From Saccharomycopsis crataegensis (Eukaryota > Ascomycota > Saccharomycetes > Ascoideales > Saccharomycopsidaceae): a stretch of 64,000 nt of DNA. Location: NCBI RefSeq assembly GCF_037102585.1, contig NW_027043838.1, forward strand, positions 1,612,001-1,676,000, given 5' to 3'. The translations under genes and the position numbers were made by a program. The notes under the pieces are model-generated. The model did not search any database. It was not told the DNA's origin and saw nothing but the letters and a program-made list of their open reading frames with translations. This document shows, piece by piece, positions 31,910-42,076 of this stretch. The first letter of the stretch is position 1. Each line of letters starts with the position of its first letter.

Positions 31910-34237
31910 ATGGCGAAAAAGAATCAGAAGAAAGAAAAGAAGCCTGTCGTCAATCAGAGGAAGTCTAAACTCAAGAAGGAGAAGGAATATATCGAATCTC
32001 TAGAGGAGAAAATCAAAGAATTGGACACTGAGAAGGCCAATGAAATATCACAATTCAAAGATTTGCCATTATCCGAACCAACTATCAATGGGTTGAAAGA
32101 AGCCGGGTTTATATCAATGACCGATATTCAAAAGCAAACTATTCCATTGTCCTTGAAAGGCCATGATATATTAGGGGCAGCAAGAACTGGGTCCGGTAAG
32201 ACATTGGCATTTCTCATTCCATTAATTGAGATCTTGTACAGAAAATCGTGGAACGAATTCGATGGTTTGGGTGCTTTAGTGATTTCACCAACCAGAGAAC
32301 TTGCCATGCAAATATATGAAGTCTTGGTGAAAATTGGTAAACATAGTGGGTTTTCTGCCGGGCTTGTTATTGGCGGGAAAGATGTGAAATTTGAAAAGGA
32401 TAGAGTTGCGAAAATGAATATCTTGATTGGTACTCCAGGTAGAATCTTACAGCATATGGATCAAACCGCTGGCCTACAATTATCGAATTTGCAAATGTTG
32501 GTGTTAGATGAAGCCGACAGAATTTTGGATATGGGGTTCAAGAAGACTTTGGATAGTATACTTGAGAATTTACCTCCTAGTAGACAAACTCTACTATTTT
32601 CAGCGACTCAGACGAAATCCGTGAATGATTTGGCAAGATTGTCTTTGGTCAACCCACAGTACATTGATACAGAAGCCGGAACTAATAACGAAATAAAAAA
32701 ACAGACTCCCGAATCATTGGAAGAAAACTACGTTTCAGTGGAGCTTCAAGATAAACTAAATATTTTGTGGAGTTTTATCAAAACTCATTTGAAGTCCAAA
32801 ATGATTGTGTTTTTTTCTTGCTCGAAACAGGTCCATTACGTATACGAAACTTTTAGAAAGATGCAGCCTGGTATCTCATTGTTGAAATTACACGGCAGAC
32901 AAAAGCAAACTGCAAGAATGGAAACCACCTATAAATTCTCAAAGGCCAACCAAGTGTGTCTTTTGGCCACTGACATTGTTGCAAGAGGGCTTGATTTCCC
33001 ATCCGTTGAATGGGTTGTTCAAGTTGATTGTCCAGAAGATGTTGCCACTTATGTTCATAGAGTTGGGAGATCCGCAAGATTTGGGAAGATTGGGAAGTCT
33101 TTATTGTTCTTGACTCCAAATGAAGAAGAACCATTTTTAAAGAATTTGGCAGCAAAGAAAATTGCTCCAAAGAAGATGAATATTAAGACATCTAAAATCA
33201 AATCTATTCAATCGCAATTGCAAGCCTTGTGTTTCTCTAATCCTGAACTCAAATACTTGGCACAAAAGGCTTTCATTTCATATTTTAGATCGATTCATTT
33301 ACAATCGGACAAAGAGGTGTTTGATATTAACAAGTTGCCATCGGAGGAGTTTGCCAAGGCTTTAGGTTTGCCTGGTGCCCCAAAAATCAAAATAAAGGGT
33401 GGGAATAAAGCAAAGGAATTGAAAAACACTTCGAGACAATTATTAAAATTGTCTAAGGCTAATGAAGATGGGGAAGTTGTGGATTCCAAAAAGGAAGTTA
33501 GAACCAAATATGATCGTATGTTTGAGAGACAAAACCAGGGGGTGTTGTCTGAACATTATTTGAAGACCGTTAATAATAAGGGTGATGAAGATGAAGATGA
33601 AGATGATGACGAGGACTTTATGGCAGTTAAGAGAACAGATCATGATTTGAATGAAGAACAGTTGCCAGATTTGTCTGCACCAGCATCGAAGAGACAATTA
33701 AAGAAGGCGCTTTCTAAAAAAGCATCTTTGCCTGGTCAAGGAAATCCAACAAAATTGAAGTTTGATGATGAAGGTGTGGCCCATCCAATCTACGAACTTG
33801 AAAATGAAGAAGATTTCCGCGAAAAGGGTGATGCTGCTGAGCAAATTAAAGAGTTCGTGGCAAAAGAATCTAAGGATATGGAAGAACGAGACGCCGAAGA
33901 TAAGGAGGTTGCCAGAGCGAAAAGACAAGAAAAGAAAAGAAGACGTAAAGAATTGGAAAAACAAGCTTTTGATGATTCTGGAAGCGATGATGATAATGAA
34001 GAAGAAGATGTCGCTTATGTTGTCGGTACCGGGGATCTTGATCAAGACCTTGATCATTCTGAAAGAAGCGACAGCGATGATGAAGAACCAGCTTCTAAAA
34101 AGGCTAAATGGTTCGATAATAATAGAATCAATGGGAGGGATTCTGGTGATCATGATGGTGTCAATGTGGTTGAATATAATGAACCAGAGACTTTGGAAGA
34201 TCTTGAAGCTTTGACCGCAAGACTTATCCAAAATTGA
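31910..34237 (+). CDS. DBP4: DEAD-box RNA helicase Dbp4/Hca4
   Basis: Dbp4 (Hca4) is the nucleolar helicase that releases the U14 and snR41 snoRNAs from pre-rRNA during 40S assembly. Its 775 residues match the yeast length (~770). The start [12 protein letters not shown] is basic. The core then shows QFKDLPLS, the Q motif, ARTGSGKT near residue 90, [32 protein letters not shown] near 200, FSAT, and HRVGRSAR near 383. The C-terminal ~300 residues are charged and coiled-coil-like, with acidic runs and Lys/Arg blocks, as in the family. No in-frame CTG was found. PAC/RRPE motifs lie ~90 bp upstream. Confidence 0.95.
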   Translation: MAKKNQKKEKKPVVNQRKSKLKKEKEYIESLEEKIKELDTEKANEISQFKDLPLSEPTINGLKEAGFISMTDIQKQTIPLSLKGHDILGAARTGSGKTLAFLIPLIEILYRKSWNEFDGLGALVISPTRELAMQIYEVLVKIGKHSGFSAGLVIGGKDVKFEKDRVAKMNILIGTPGRILQHMDQTAGLQLSNLQMLVLDEADRILDMGFKKTLDSILENLPPSRQTLLFSATQTKSVNDLARLSLVNPQYIDTEAGTNNEIKKQTPESLEENYVSVELQDKLNILWSFIKTHLKSKMIVFFSCSKQVHYVYETFRKMQPGISLLKLHGRQKQTARMETTYKFSKANQVCLLATDIVARGLDFPSVEWVVQVDCPEDVATYVHRVGRSARFGKIGKSLLFLTPNEEEPFLKNLAAKKIAPKKMNIKTSKIKSIQSQLQALCFSNPELKYLAQKAFISYFRSIHLQSDKEVFDINKLPSEEFAKALGLPGAPKIKIKGGNKAKELKNTSRQLLKLSKANEDGEVVDSKKEVRTKYDRMFERQNQGVLSEHYLKTVNNKGDEDEDEDDDEDFMAVKRTDHDLNEEQLPDLSAPASKRQLKKALSKKASLPGQGNPTKLKFDDEGVAHPIYELENEEDFREKGDAAEQIKEFVAKESKDMEERDAEDKEVARAKRQEKKRRRKELEKQAFDDSGSDDDNEEEDVAYVVGTGDLDQDLDHSERSDSDDEEPASKKAKWFDNNRINGRDSGDHDGVNVVEYNEPETLEDLEALTARLIQN

Positions 34238-34414
34238 ACGGGAGAAATGATTCTACAACATTCGGCAATTACATTTGTATAATTATAAAACTTTTTAGCA
34301 TTCCTTTTTTTTTCTTTTTTTTTTTTTATTTTATTACACTGTTATTAATTTTTTATGAAACTATTATGATAATGTTGTAAGGTTATATTAACAGTCACAT
34401 GACGCGATTGTCAA

Positions 34415-37400
34415 ATGCGAAGGAAAAAATCCAAAATTAAAAAGGGATCGTGTCAACCATTAAAGTACGGTTATCTACACACCATAATCAGGGAAGGGGT
34501 ATCAAAAGACATTTCGGCAATGGATTATTTGCATAGTGGCAAGTACCGCAGCCTTTGCAAGGTGCTCAGAACTTATGTTAAAAATGGTTGTGTGTCGAAG
34601 TTTCAATCTCTAGTTGATTTCTTGCCGAATCAAGCAGAGACATTGACGGCTACCCATTTAGAACTCCTTTATGCTTTATCCAATTCTAGCTCACTTTTTT
34701 CAAAACACGCTGATCCTATCTTTTACAAAGGCATTCATGCTTCCTTTAGTGATATCTTGCGCCAAATATCTCGCAACAAGATTCACTTTAATGTTGAGTC
34801 GAATATAAATCAATATTTTCAAGCAACGTACCATTTGGTTAATTCTCTTGTTATTCTTGGAATCAATGGTGATAAAGGCATTTATGATAAAGTCACTGAC
34901 CAATTGATTCTTAATTTGGAGGTCATCAGGGAAGAATTATCTAAAGCCACTGTCGATGATAATGAAAAGTTAATTTATTATTTTGTCTTGTTCGGATATT
35001 TGTTTGCATTCTCACATAATCCGAAGTTTATGGTTTTGTATTCCAATGAAGCGCATGATCCTTCTGAGTTGAAATTATTCAACCTAATCAATGGTATCAT
35101 TGACAACCATCCATTTTTGAACCAATTAGAATCGATTATTGCAAACTCTTTGGTTATTCCATTAAATGAATCGAGTGCTTATTTTAGCAACGGCAGTGGA
35201 AGTGCGAATTATAAGCTACTTTTGCACTTCAATCTAAATTTTTTCAGAGTTTTCGGAAAAAATAATAGGACAACGGAATTTTCATCTTTATTGTTCTTGA
35301 AATATTTGAACTTGGTCAAATTGAACTTGATTCTTTACATTTCCAAAATTCCTGTCTCCAATATCGCACAGGCAAAAGAGTCTATCATTGAAACTTTAGT
35401 CTCATTGAGATCCAAGGAACTCGACACTAAGGAAGCACGAACCTCCCAGAACAAAGAAAAACCCATTGATCATTTAAACATCGACGATATTGCTTCGTCT
35501 ACCGGGAGTTTTTCGGATGTTTCCACTGCCTCGGTTGAAACTTATTTAAAATCAAATGATTTGTCAAAAGCTGAATCGGGTCTTCTTCTGCAGATTTCTG
35601 CGCAATCATTGGAGCAGCTTTCTACATTTCAGAATGGCACCAACTTTATAATTTTATCGTCGTCCAATAGAATTGACTTGATATTTGAAAACAAATCATT
35701 GATTTTGGAAATACTCTCATGTTTGTACTTTTTGAAGTCGGTCAGTTATGAATTCATCCATAAAAACTTGTTGGTGAAAAATCTTATCATCAATTACACC
35801 CTGGCCTCTGGTTATTCTTCTCTAGTGGATGGTCATATTGCCGATAATATCTCAAACTCTGGTTTCTCATCCAGCTATCTACTTTCAAACTCAGTTCCTT
35901 CAACTGCTACCTCCAACAGTGAGTTCATTGACAATAACGAATTGATCAATCCAAGCTTGTCATTCAATATTTTTGGTTTATTGTCTTTGTTATCCATGGA
36001 GAATCTGACCACTCTGTCTGGCGAGTCTAACAATGAAGGCTCTTATGAAAACTTGTGCACTATTATCAACAAGAAGATTTCATTTTTAATCTTCAACAAC
36101 CCAGGATTGAAATTCACCAAGGTGCTTAAGAAGTCATTGCGTTGCATTGCATTAGCGTATAAATACTCATCACAGGACAGTATCGTTGGATTGATTTATT
36201 CCTTGATAAATATGCTTTCTGTGGAAAATGCCGATGAGTCTGGGCTTACTTCTAGAGAATCTGAGGTCAAAATCAACGCATCACAAACTGGGACGGTTTC
36301 TAGAAGTATTGCTGGAACATTAAGAGCTCCAAGATTGACAAAAAGTGATATCAATGCATTAAAATCAAGTGGTGGAGGATTGGAAGCCTCCCCATCAAAG
36401 AGAGCGGCTGCTACATCATCGATCAGCTCTGCGTCATCGGTGTTGAATGACACTTCTTTCGCCCATAGCACCTCAGTATTAAAGAATGTTGATATGACAA
36501 AGACAAAAGATACGTCAATGAGCCAAATCGAGAGAATCTTTTCTAACAGTATCAAGTCAATCATTGAGTTGTGTAATAATTATCACCAAGAGGAGATCAC
36601 AATGTTGGTGATGACAGTTTTGGTTCAAAAGTTCAGAATTTCTGGTACTCCAATAGTGGACCCATCAAAAAGCATGTCTTCAAATGCACTTGTCGGTTCT
36701 CAAGATCCAAAGAATTCTAAAACAGTGTCTGATTTGTTGAGTTTGACCATCGTTAAGAATTTGTGCAATTTAACAAAAAATTTACACGATGATAGCAAAA
36801 ATTTCCAGTTATTGATGAAAACTTACTCCAACTTTTTGAATCATTCAATAAGCAAAAATCATTGGGTTTTAATTGAAGAATCCATCAATTCTTACTGCAA
36901 GATTGCCAAAATTCTAAAGAATAACTTCTACTTGTTTTCTAAAGACGACCTGGCGTCTAGCACTGGTTACTGGTCAATACCGCCAACTCTTGTCCCATCA
37001 AGCGGAAATAAATTTTCCTCATTATACAGTACCAATAAGAGACTTATCTACGATCTTACCAGTGCTTATGTTAATGAGAATTATAAGATTTTCCTTCACG
37101 AGGTTCTCAACAGTATGATTTCTAAAGGTGATAACATCAACAGCTTGGAAGATAATAGCCACCACCGGTCTCACTCTGAAATTTCAGAAGTGGCAAAGAA
37201 AATTGAAATTTATTTAAAACCATTGGCGATGCTTTTGCCGTCACCTTTTGAAAATGAATCTTGTTTGGCATTTAGTAATGACAGGATCGTGAAGCGTGGC
37301 AATCTTGTCATTGTTGATGAAGTATCTGTGGGATTATTTAGAAATCTTTGGTTTAATATGGTGGTTCATGGTATGAACATTGATTTGCTTCCATTATTAG

Positions 37401-40400
37401 TTCCTTCATTATCCAGCTCCATTGAGATGCCAAAGGCTAGCAAGGGAAAGAAAGCAATGTCTCCTACTGCTTCTGCAACTCAATGGAAATCAATCAAGTA
37501 CTTGAAGATCATCGCGTTTAATTCGCCACCATTAGCCTCAAAATTATCCTGGAGTCATAATGAAAATCTCCTTGAGTTGAACACCGTTCTTAGAAGAGGC
37601 TCATCTCATTCCAACGTTAGGTTCCAAAAGAGTGTCTTGGAGACTATTGTTGATAATGGTAGTGGTATAAGTGGTGATGTGGACTTGGAAAAATCAATTA
37701 TTTCTACCTTGGATACTGAAAACCCGGCTTCATTTAGAGGAAAAATCTCTTCCACACCAAAATTAATGTTTTTGGCAGCTACTATTTTCCTTGAGTTTTT
37801 CAGAATTGAATCTGGGGATTTCCATAAAGTTTTGTTGTACTTCTCTGACCCTTCTATTAAGCTAAGCAGCTTAGAAAAAGATATGAAGTACATTACCTAT
37901 GAGATCTTGTCAACTTATATGCTTAAGATCAACTTGAACTTTAATTCTGTTAATGATGTACCTGCTGACATGAGAAATAGCCAAGAATTACATTTGCCTA
38001 TTGTCAATCTTTTTACCATTAATCAAATCTCAGCACAAGTGAATGAAATGTTGACGTTGACCTGTGCTACTAATAGCTTCCTTCAAAGTATCGCGGTCAA
38101 GTGCTGCGATTTGCTTCTTAGTAAGGTTCCTGGTGTTTTATGTAATCAGGAATCATTTACGCTATTTAAGTTGCTTGATTTATTGAATTTATTATTTTCA
38201 AGCATTGTCAATTATGAAAAGCAAAGGTACACTCCAGTTTTGGAATACAGTTTGCCTACCTATGGTTTGAATCTGACGACCAATTGTCACGATATTACCT
38301 CATTCGAAAAAATCATCTTGTTGGATTCTTTGGAATGGAGAAAAGACACTTTTGGTAAATTGCAAGTTATGGCCAAACAATGGATCTTACGTGCCATCAA
38401 TAACTCAGAACAGGTTGTAAAAAATTTGTTACAAAGTTATGTGGTGATAAATTCTAATATCTCCTCCACTGCTAGTAGCCAATTATATTCAACTATCAAG
38501 CATTATAAATCTGATAGTAGTGTCAACATGGGTGTATCATTCGCGGTTGAAATGTGTAAAAACATTACCACCACTGATAAAGAAATTTATAATATTGTGA
38601 ACTCCACATACTTATCTTTCCCTAGCTCTTCTAAAATTGATACTTTGTCTGATTTCCTCATCAATTATAATATCAGTGCGGATTTGTCTGATATCAGATC
38701 AGAGTATAATGCTAGCAACTTTAAGACAAGGGCAGCCAAGTTGAGAAAGAAAATTGATGAATTGAGCGAAGGCTTGGAAAATGATAGGAAATTGTTATCT
38801 GCAGGGAAAAATTCATCTCGTCATCATGTTAACCACAGAAACAACAATATTATTCATATTATTGATGATATCTCCAACTTCTTATCGATATTGAAGAACT
38901 CTAGAAAGACTGCACAAAATCAAAAGGAAATCGAACAGTACGAGGCCGAGTTTGTGAAGTATTTGATTGAAATCCCGTTCAAGGTCTTTAATTGCGACAT
39001 CTTGAAATACTGTATCTCAAATTGGTTAATTGTTTCCACTAATAACACTGAATTGCAGTTTTTGATTTTCAATGAAATTTTAAAGCATTTCCAACAAACC
39101 ATCGTCGATGGTAAAGGGCTATTCAACAACCATCATGGAACTAATATTCAGTTTTTACCAGAATATAAAGAAATGGAGTATGCTCCTTCTAACAAGCAAG
39201 AGGCCAACCATTTTGCCTCACTTGCAAGTGAGTCTTTCAAAATCCATTTGTTGTTAATTAGGTTGATACAATCATTATTCCACTCGTCAACTTATCAAAG
39301 CAACAATTCTTTAAAAAATTTCAACAGTTTCATCATGTTTGTTTTGAAGAATTTCTTAAAGATCAGCTCCCATCCATTCTCCAGGTTATTGAGATTTGAA
39401 ATTGTTAAATTATCGCTTGATATTTTAAGTGCCAATTTGTCTATCAGAAATGCCAAAATCTCTGATGGCGTATTGCAGGTTAAAAACTCTGTTACTTTCC
39501 ATAATTTCTTCAGTAGCTTTGCTAATTTGATCATGGATGCATCATTGAATTGGTTCAAGCAAAGAAAAATCCCGCCTTTCGGTGACAACTTATTGAAGAT
39601 TATGGCCGATTTTGATATTTTGATTGACGTGGCCAACACTATCTCCCGCTTGAACTTGACCGGGGACAACGATTTGGTTTTAAAGAAAAAAATGTTGCTT
39701 GTGTTTTTGAATGATGAAATCAATTCTATGAGTATTTGGCTAAACCCTCTAGGTGAAAATAAGTCTATTAGCAAAGAATATGACTTCAATTATGCCAACA
39801 ACTTGGTTTCTTCCGGGAGTATTAATGAGAAATTCTTAATGGATGCTTATGAATTGAACCCGGTTTTTGCGGTGAATATCGTTTTGAGAATTGTGAATCT
39901 GGGTGTTGCTGGTTCTGGAGGGATTTCTTACAAGATGTTCTTGAAAAAGCTTCTTCTTAATGACGGCTTATCAGCCATTAATTGTCCAGATGCTATTGCA
40001 ATTTTGTTAGATGTTGACCTATATGATCATCAGGACCAACATATTTTGACCAATGAATCTGCAACCAATAGTAATCCTTTGAAACATTTATTATACTGGG
40101 ACCCGGTGTCTCCTATTGATGCTATTAATCTATTCTTGCCTCCATTTGGTGAAAACCCATTTGTGTTGCAATACGCGATGAAGTCCTTGATTTCCCATGA
40201 GGTCAACGTCACCTTCTTTTATGTTCCTCAGATTGTCCAGATGCTCAGATATGATTCCGAGGGCTATGTGCAAAAATTCATTTTGGAAATGGCACAGATT
40301 TCCCAATTGTTTGCTCACCAAATTATCTGGAACATGCTTGCTAACAGCTATAAGGACGATGAAGGAACTATTGAAGATGATTTGAAGCCAAAATTAGATG

Positions 40401-41593
40401 AGGTGAAAGATTTGATGACAAAATCATTCTCCCCTGTTGACTTCGCCTATTACGAGAAGGAATTTTCTTTCTTTAAAGAAATCACCGGAATTTCGGCAAA
40501 ATTGAAACCTTACATCAAGAAAACAAAGGCCGAGAAGAAATTGAAGATCGATGAAGAAATGAGAAAGATCAAGGTCGAACCTGGTGTATACTTACCAAGT
40601 AATCCTGATGGTATTTTGGTAGATATTAACAGAACGTCTGGTAAACCCTTGCAATCGCATGCCAAGGCCCCATTCATGGCAACTTTCAAGATCAGTAAAA
40701 AAGTACATGTATACGATGAAGACAGCGGAGATGATGACATTGCGATCAATATTGAAGATGCCGACGGGGTTAAGAATGATGATAATGTCAACACCACCAT
40801 TGTCGAGACATGGAAAAGTGCTATTTTCAAAGTTGGTGATGATTGTCGTCAAGATGTTTTGGCGTTACAATTAATTTCTGTCTTCAGGTCAATCTGGACG
40901 AACAATAACTTAGATTTGTACGTGTTCCCAAATCGTGTCACTGCCACCGACGCCGGATGTGGTATTATTGATGTTTTGCCAAATTCTGTTTCTAGAGACA
41001 TGTTGGGTCGTGAAGCTGTTAACGGATTATATGAGTATTTTATTACCAAGTTTGGTCCTGAATATTCAACTGAGTTCCAAGTAGCGAGAAATAATTTGAT
41101 TAAATCATTGGCAGCATACTCCATCATTTCGTATTTGTTGCAATTTAAGGACCGTCATAATGGTAACATTATGTATGATGATCAGGGACACATTCTCCAT
41201 ATTGATTTTGGTTTCTGCTTTGATATTGTTCCAGGTGGGGTGAAGTTTGAGGCCGTTCCTTTCAAATTAACAAAGGAGATGATTTTGGTTATGGGGGGAA
41301 GCAATGATACTCAATCATTTAAGAGATTTGAGGAGCTTTGTGTCCAAGGTTACCTAGCTGCTAGACCATACATGGACGTTATTGTCAAGAATGTTTTACC
41401 GATGCTTAACAGTGGTTTGCCATGTTTCAAAGGAATGACAACTATTAAGAATTTGAAGGCTCGGTTTGTTCCTGGGAAAACTGAGAAAGAGGCAGCATTG
41501 TACATGAGAAAGTTAATACGTAAAAGTTACGAAAGTTTCTTTACAAAAGGGTACGATGAATTCCAACGTATCACTAATGGTATTCCTTATTGA
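34415..41593 (+). CDS. STT4: Phosphatidylinositol 4-kinase Stt4 (type III alpha)
   Basis: Stt4 makes PI4P at the plasma membrane, supporting wall integrity and actin organisation. The 2392-residue protein is clearly longer than S. cerevisiae Stt4 (~1900). The C-terminal catalytic part is nearly unchanged: GKPLQSHAKAPFMATF, FKVGDDCRQDVLALQLI near 2141, DRHNGNIMYDDQGHILHIDFGF near 2245-2266, and TKGYDEFQRITNGIPY at the end. The helical domain (HQIIWNMLANSYKDDEG) precedes it. N-terminal regions hold Ser-rich inserts, which account for the extra length. In-frame CTG codons at 35588, 35801, 36005, 36014, 36950, 38273 and 39899 avoid the catalytic part and are probably serine. The start ATG is at 34415; Met at 34520 is an alternative. 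Confidence 0.96.
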   Translation: MRRKKSKIKKGSCQPLKYGYLHTIIREGVSKDISAMDYLHSGKYRSLCKVLRTYVKNGCVSKFQSLVDFLPNQAETLTATHLELLYALSNSSSLFSKHADPIFYKGIHASFSDILRQISRNKIHFNVESNINQYFQATYHLVNSLVILGINGDKGIYDKVTDQLILNLEVIREELSKATVDDNEKLIYYFVLFGYLFAFSHNPKFMVLYSNEAHDPSELKLFNLINGIIDNHPFLNQLESIIANSLVIPLNESSAYFSNGSGSANYKLLLHFNLNFFRVFGKNNRTTEFSSLLFLKYLNLVKLNLILYISKIPVSNIAQAKESIIETLVSLRSKELDTKEARTSQNKEKPIDHLNIDDIASSTGSFSDVSTASVETYLKSNDLSKAESGLLLQISAQSLEQLSTFQNGTNFIILSSSNRIDLIFENKSLILEILSCLYFLKSVSYEFIHKNLLVKNLIINYTLASGYSSLVDGHIADNISNSGFSSSYLLSNSVPSTATSNSEFIDNNELINPSLSFNIFGLLSLLSMENLTTLSGESNNEGSYENLCTIINKKISFLIFNNPGLKFTKVLKKSLRCIALAYKYSSQDSIVGLIYSLINMLSVENADESGLTSRESEVKINASQTGTVSRSIAGTLRAPRLTKSDINALKSSGGGLEASPSKRAAATSSISSASSVLNDTSFAHSTSVLKNVDMTKTKDTSMSQIERIFSNSIKSIIELCNNYHQEEITMLVMTVLVQKFRISGTPIVDPSKSMSSNALVGSQDPKNSKTVSDLLSLTIVKNLCNLTKNLHDDSKNFQLLMKTYSNFLNHSISKNHWVLIEESINSYCKIAKILKNNFYLFSKDDLASSTGYWSIPPTLVPSSGNKFSSLYSTNKRLIYDLTSAYVNENYKIFLHEVLNSMISKGDNINSLEDNSHHRSHSEISEVAKKIEIYLKPLAMLLPSPFENESCLAFSNDRIVKRGNLVIVDEVSVGLFRNLWFNMVVHGMNIDLLPLLVPSLSSSIEMPKASKGKKAMSPTASATQWKSIKYLKIIAFNSPPLASKLSWSHNENLLELNTVLRRGSSHSNVRFQKSVLETIVDNGSGISGDVDLEKSIISTLDTENPASFRGKISSTPKLMFLAATIFLEFFRIESGDFHKVLLYFSDPSIKLSSLEKDMKYITYEILSTYMLKINLNFNSVNDVPADMRNSQELHLPIVNLFTINQISAQVNEMLTLTCATNSFLQSIAVKCCDLLLSKVPGVLCNQESFTLFKLLDLLNLLFSSIVNYEKQRYTPVLEYSLPTYGLNLTTNCHDITSFEKIILLDSLEWRKDTFGKLQVMAKQWILRAINNSEQVVKNLLQSYVVINSNISSTASSQLYSTIKHYKSDSSVNMGVSFAVEMCKNITTTDKEIYNIVNSTYLSFPSSSKIDTLSDFLINYNISADLSDIRSEYNASNFKTRAAKLRKKIDELSEGLENDRKLLSAGKNSSRHHVNHRNNNIIHIIDDISNFLSILKNSRKTAQNQKEIEQYEAEFVKYLIEIPFKVFNCDILKYCISNWLIVSTNNTELQFLIFNEILKHFQQTIVDGKGLFNNHHGTNIQFLPEYKEMEYAPSNKQEANHFASLASESFKIHLLLIRLIQSLFHSSTYQSNNSLKNFNSFIMFVLKNFLKISSHPFSRLLRFEIVKLSLDILSANLSIRNAKISDGVLQVKNSVTFHNFFSSFANLIMDASLNWFKQRKIPPFGDNLLKIMADFDILIDVANTISRLNLTGDNDLVLKKKMLLVFLNDEINSMSIWLNPLGENKSISKEYDFNYANNLVSSGSINEKFLMDAYELNPVFAVNIVLRIVNLGVAGSGGISYKMFLKKLLLNDGLSAINCPDAIAILLDVDLYDHQDQHILTNESATNSNPLKHLLYWDPVSPIDAINLFLPPFGENPFVLQYAMKSLISHEVNVTFFYVPQIVQMLRYDSEGYVQKFILEMAQISQLFAHQIIWNMLANSYKDDEGTIEDDLKPKLDEVKDLMTKSFSPVDFAYYEKEFSFFKEITGISAKLKPYIKKTKAEKKLKIDEEMRKIKVEPGVYLPSNPDGILVDINRTSGKPLQSHAKAPFMATFKISKKVHVYDEDSGDDDIAINIEDADGVKNDDNVNTTIVETWKSAIFKVGDDCRQDVLALQLISVFRSIWTNNNLDLYVFPNRVTATDAGCGIIDVLPNSVSRDMLGREAVNGLYEYFITKFGPEYSTEFQVARNNLIKSLAAYSIISYLLQFKDRHNGNIMYDDQGHILHIDFGFCFDIVPGGVKFEAVPFKLTKEMILVMGGSNDTQSFKRFEELCVQGYLAARPYMDVIVKNVLPMLNSGLPCFKGMTTIKNLKARFVPGKTEKEAALYMRKLIRKSYESFFTKGYDEFQRITNGIPY

Positions 41594-42076
41594 TTTAAAT
41601 AGAATTTTGGTTTGATGCTTTTATTTTTGCTTTGGCCTCTTTTTTTTTTCAATCAATTTTCATTATTATTATTATTCTTATTATTATAAACGTTTTTTTG
41701 TTATTGTTTTTTACATTTCATGATAATATTTTGTAGCATATAATATATTATAAGAGATTTTAAAGGTTGAAAGTTTATATAGTACAGAAAAATAACACTA
41801 ACGAGAGAGAGTTAATATACCAAAAAAAAATTGATTAGCGGCTTTGCACTTGAGTTTGATGATGAGATAAAGGGCCAAATAATATGAACAAGAAAAACAA
41901 AAAAAAAATATTCTCCAAATACCAAAATGAAAAAAATAAGAACAATTAAAACAGTGAAATAGCGAAACAATTAAAAGGAAAAATGATGAGTGGAATATGA
42001 TGCAAAACAGGTTGGGAAAAGTCTCCAACTAATGCGACTATCTGAAAAAGTAGAATCTCAAATTACAAAGGCTCTC
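41594..42076. other. Convergent 3' region, STT4 and zinc-finger gene
   Basis: AT-rich sequence with a (TTA)n stretch near 41663-41688 and several A-runs on the zinc-finger gene side. It should hold both 3' UTRs. No gene was seen. Confidence 0.5.

Noticed and set aside
33698-34231. 177-codon frame antisense to the DBP4 tail
   Set aside because: It arises from the acidic and Lys-rich repeat codons of DBP4.
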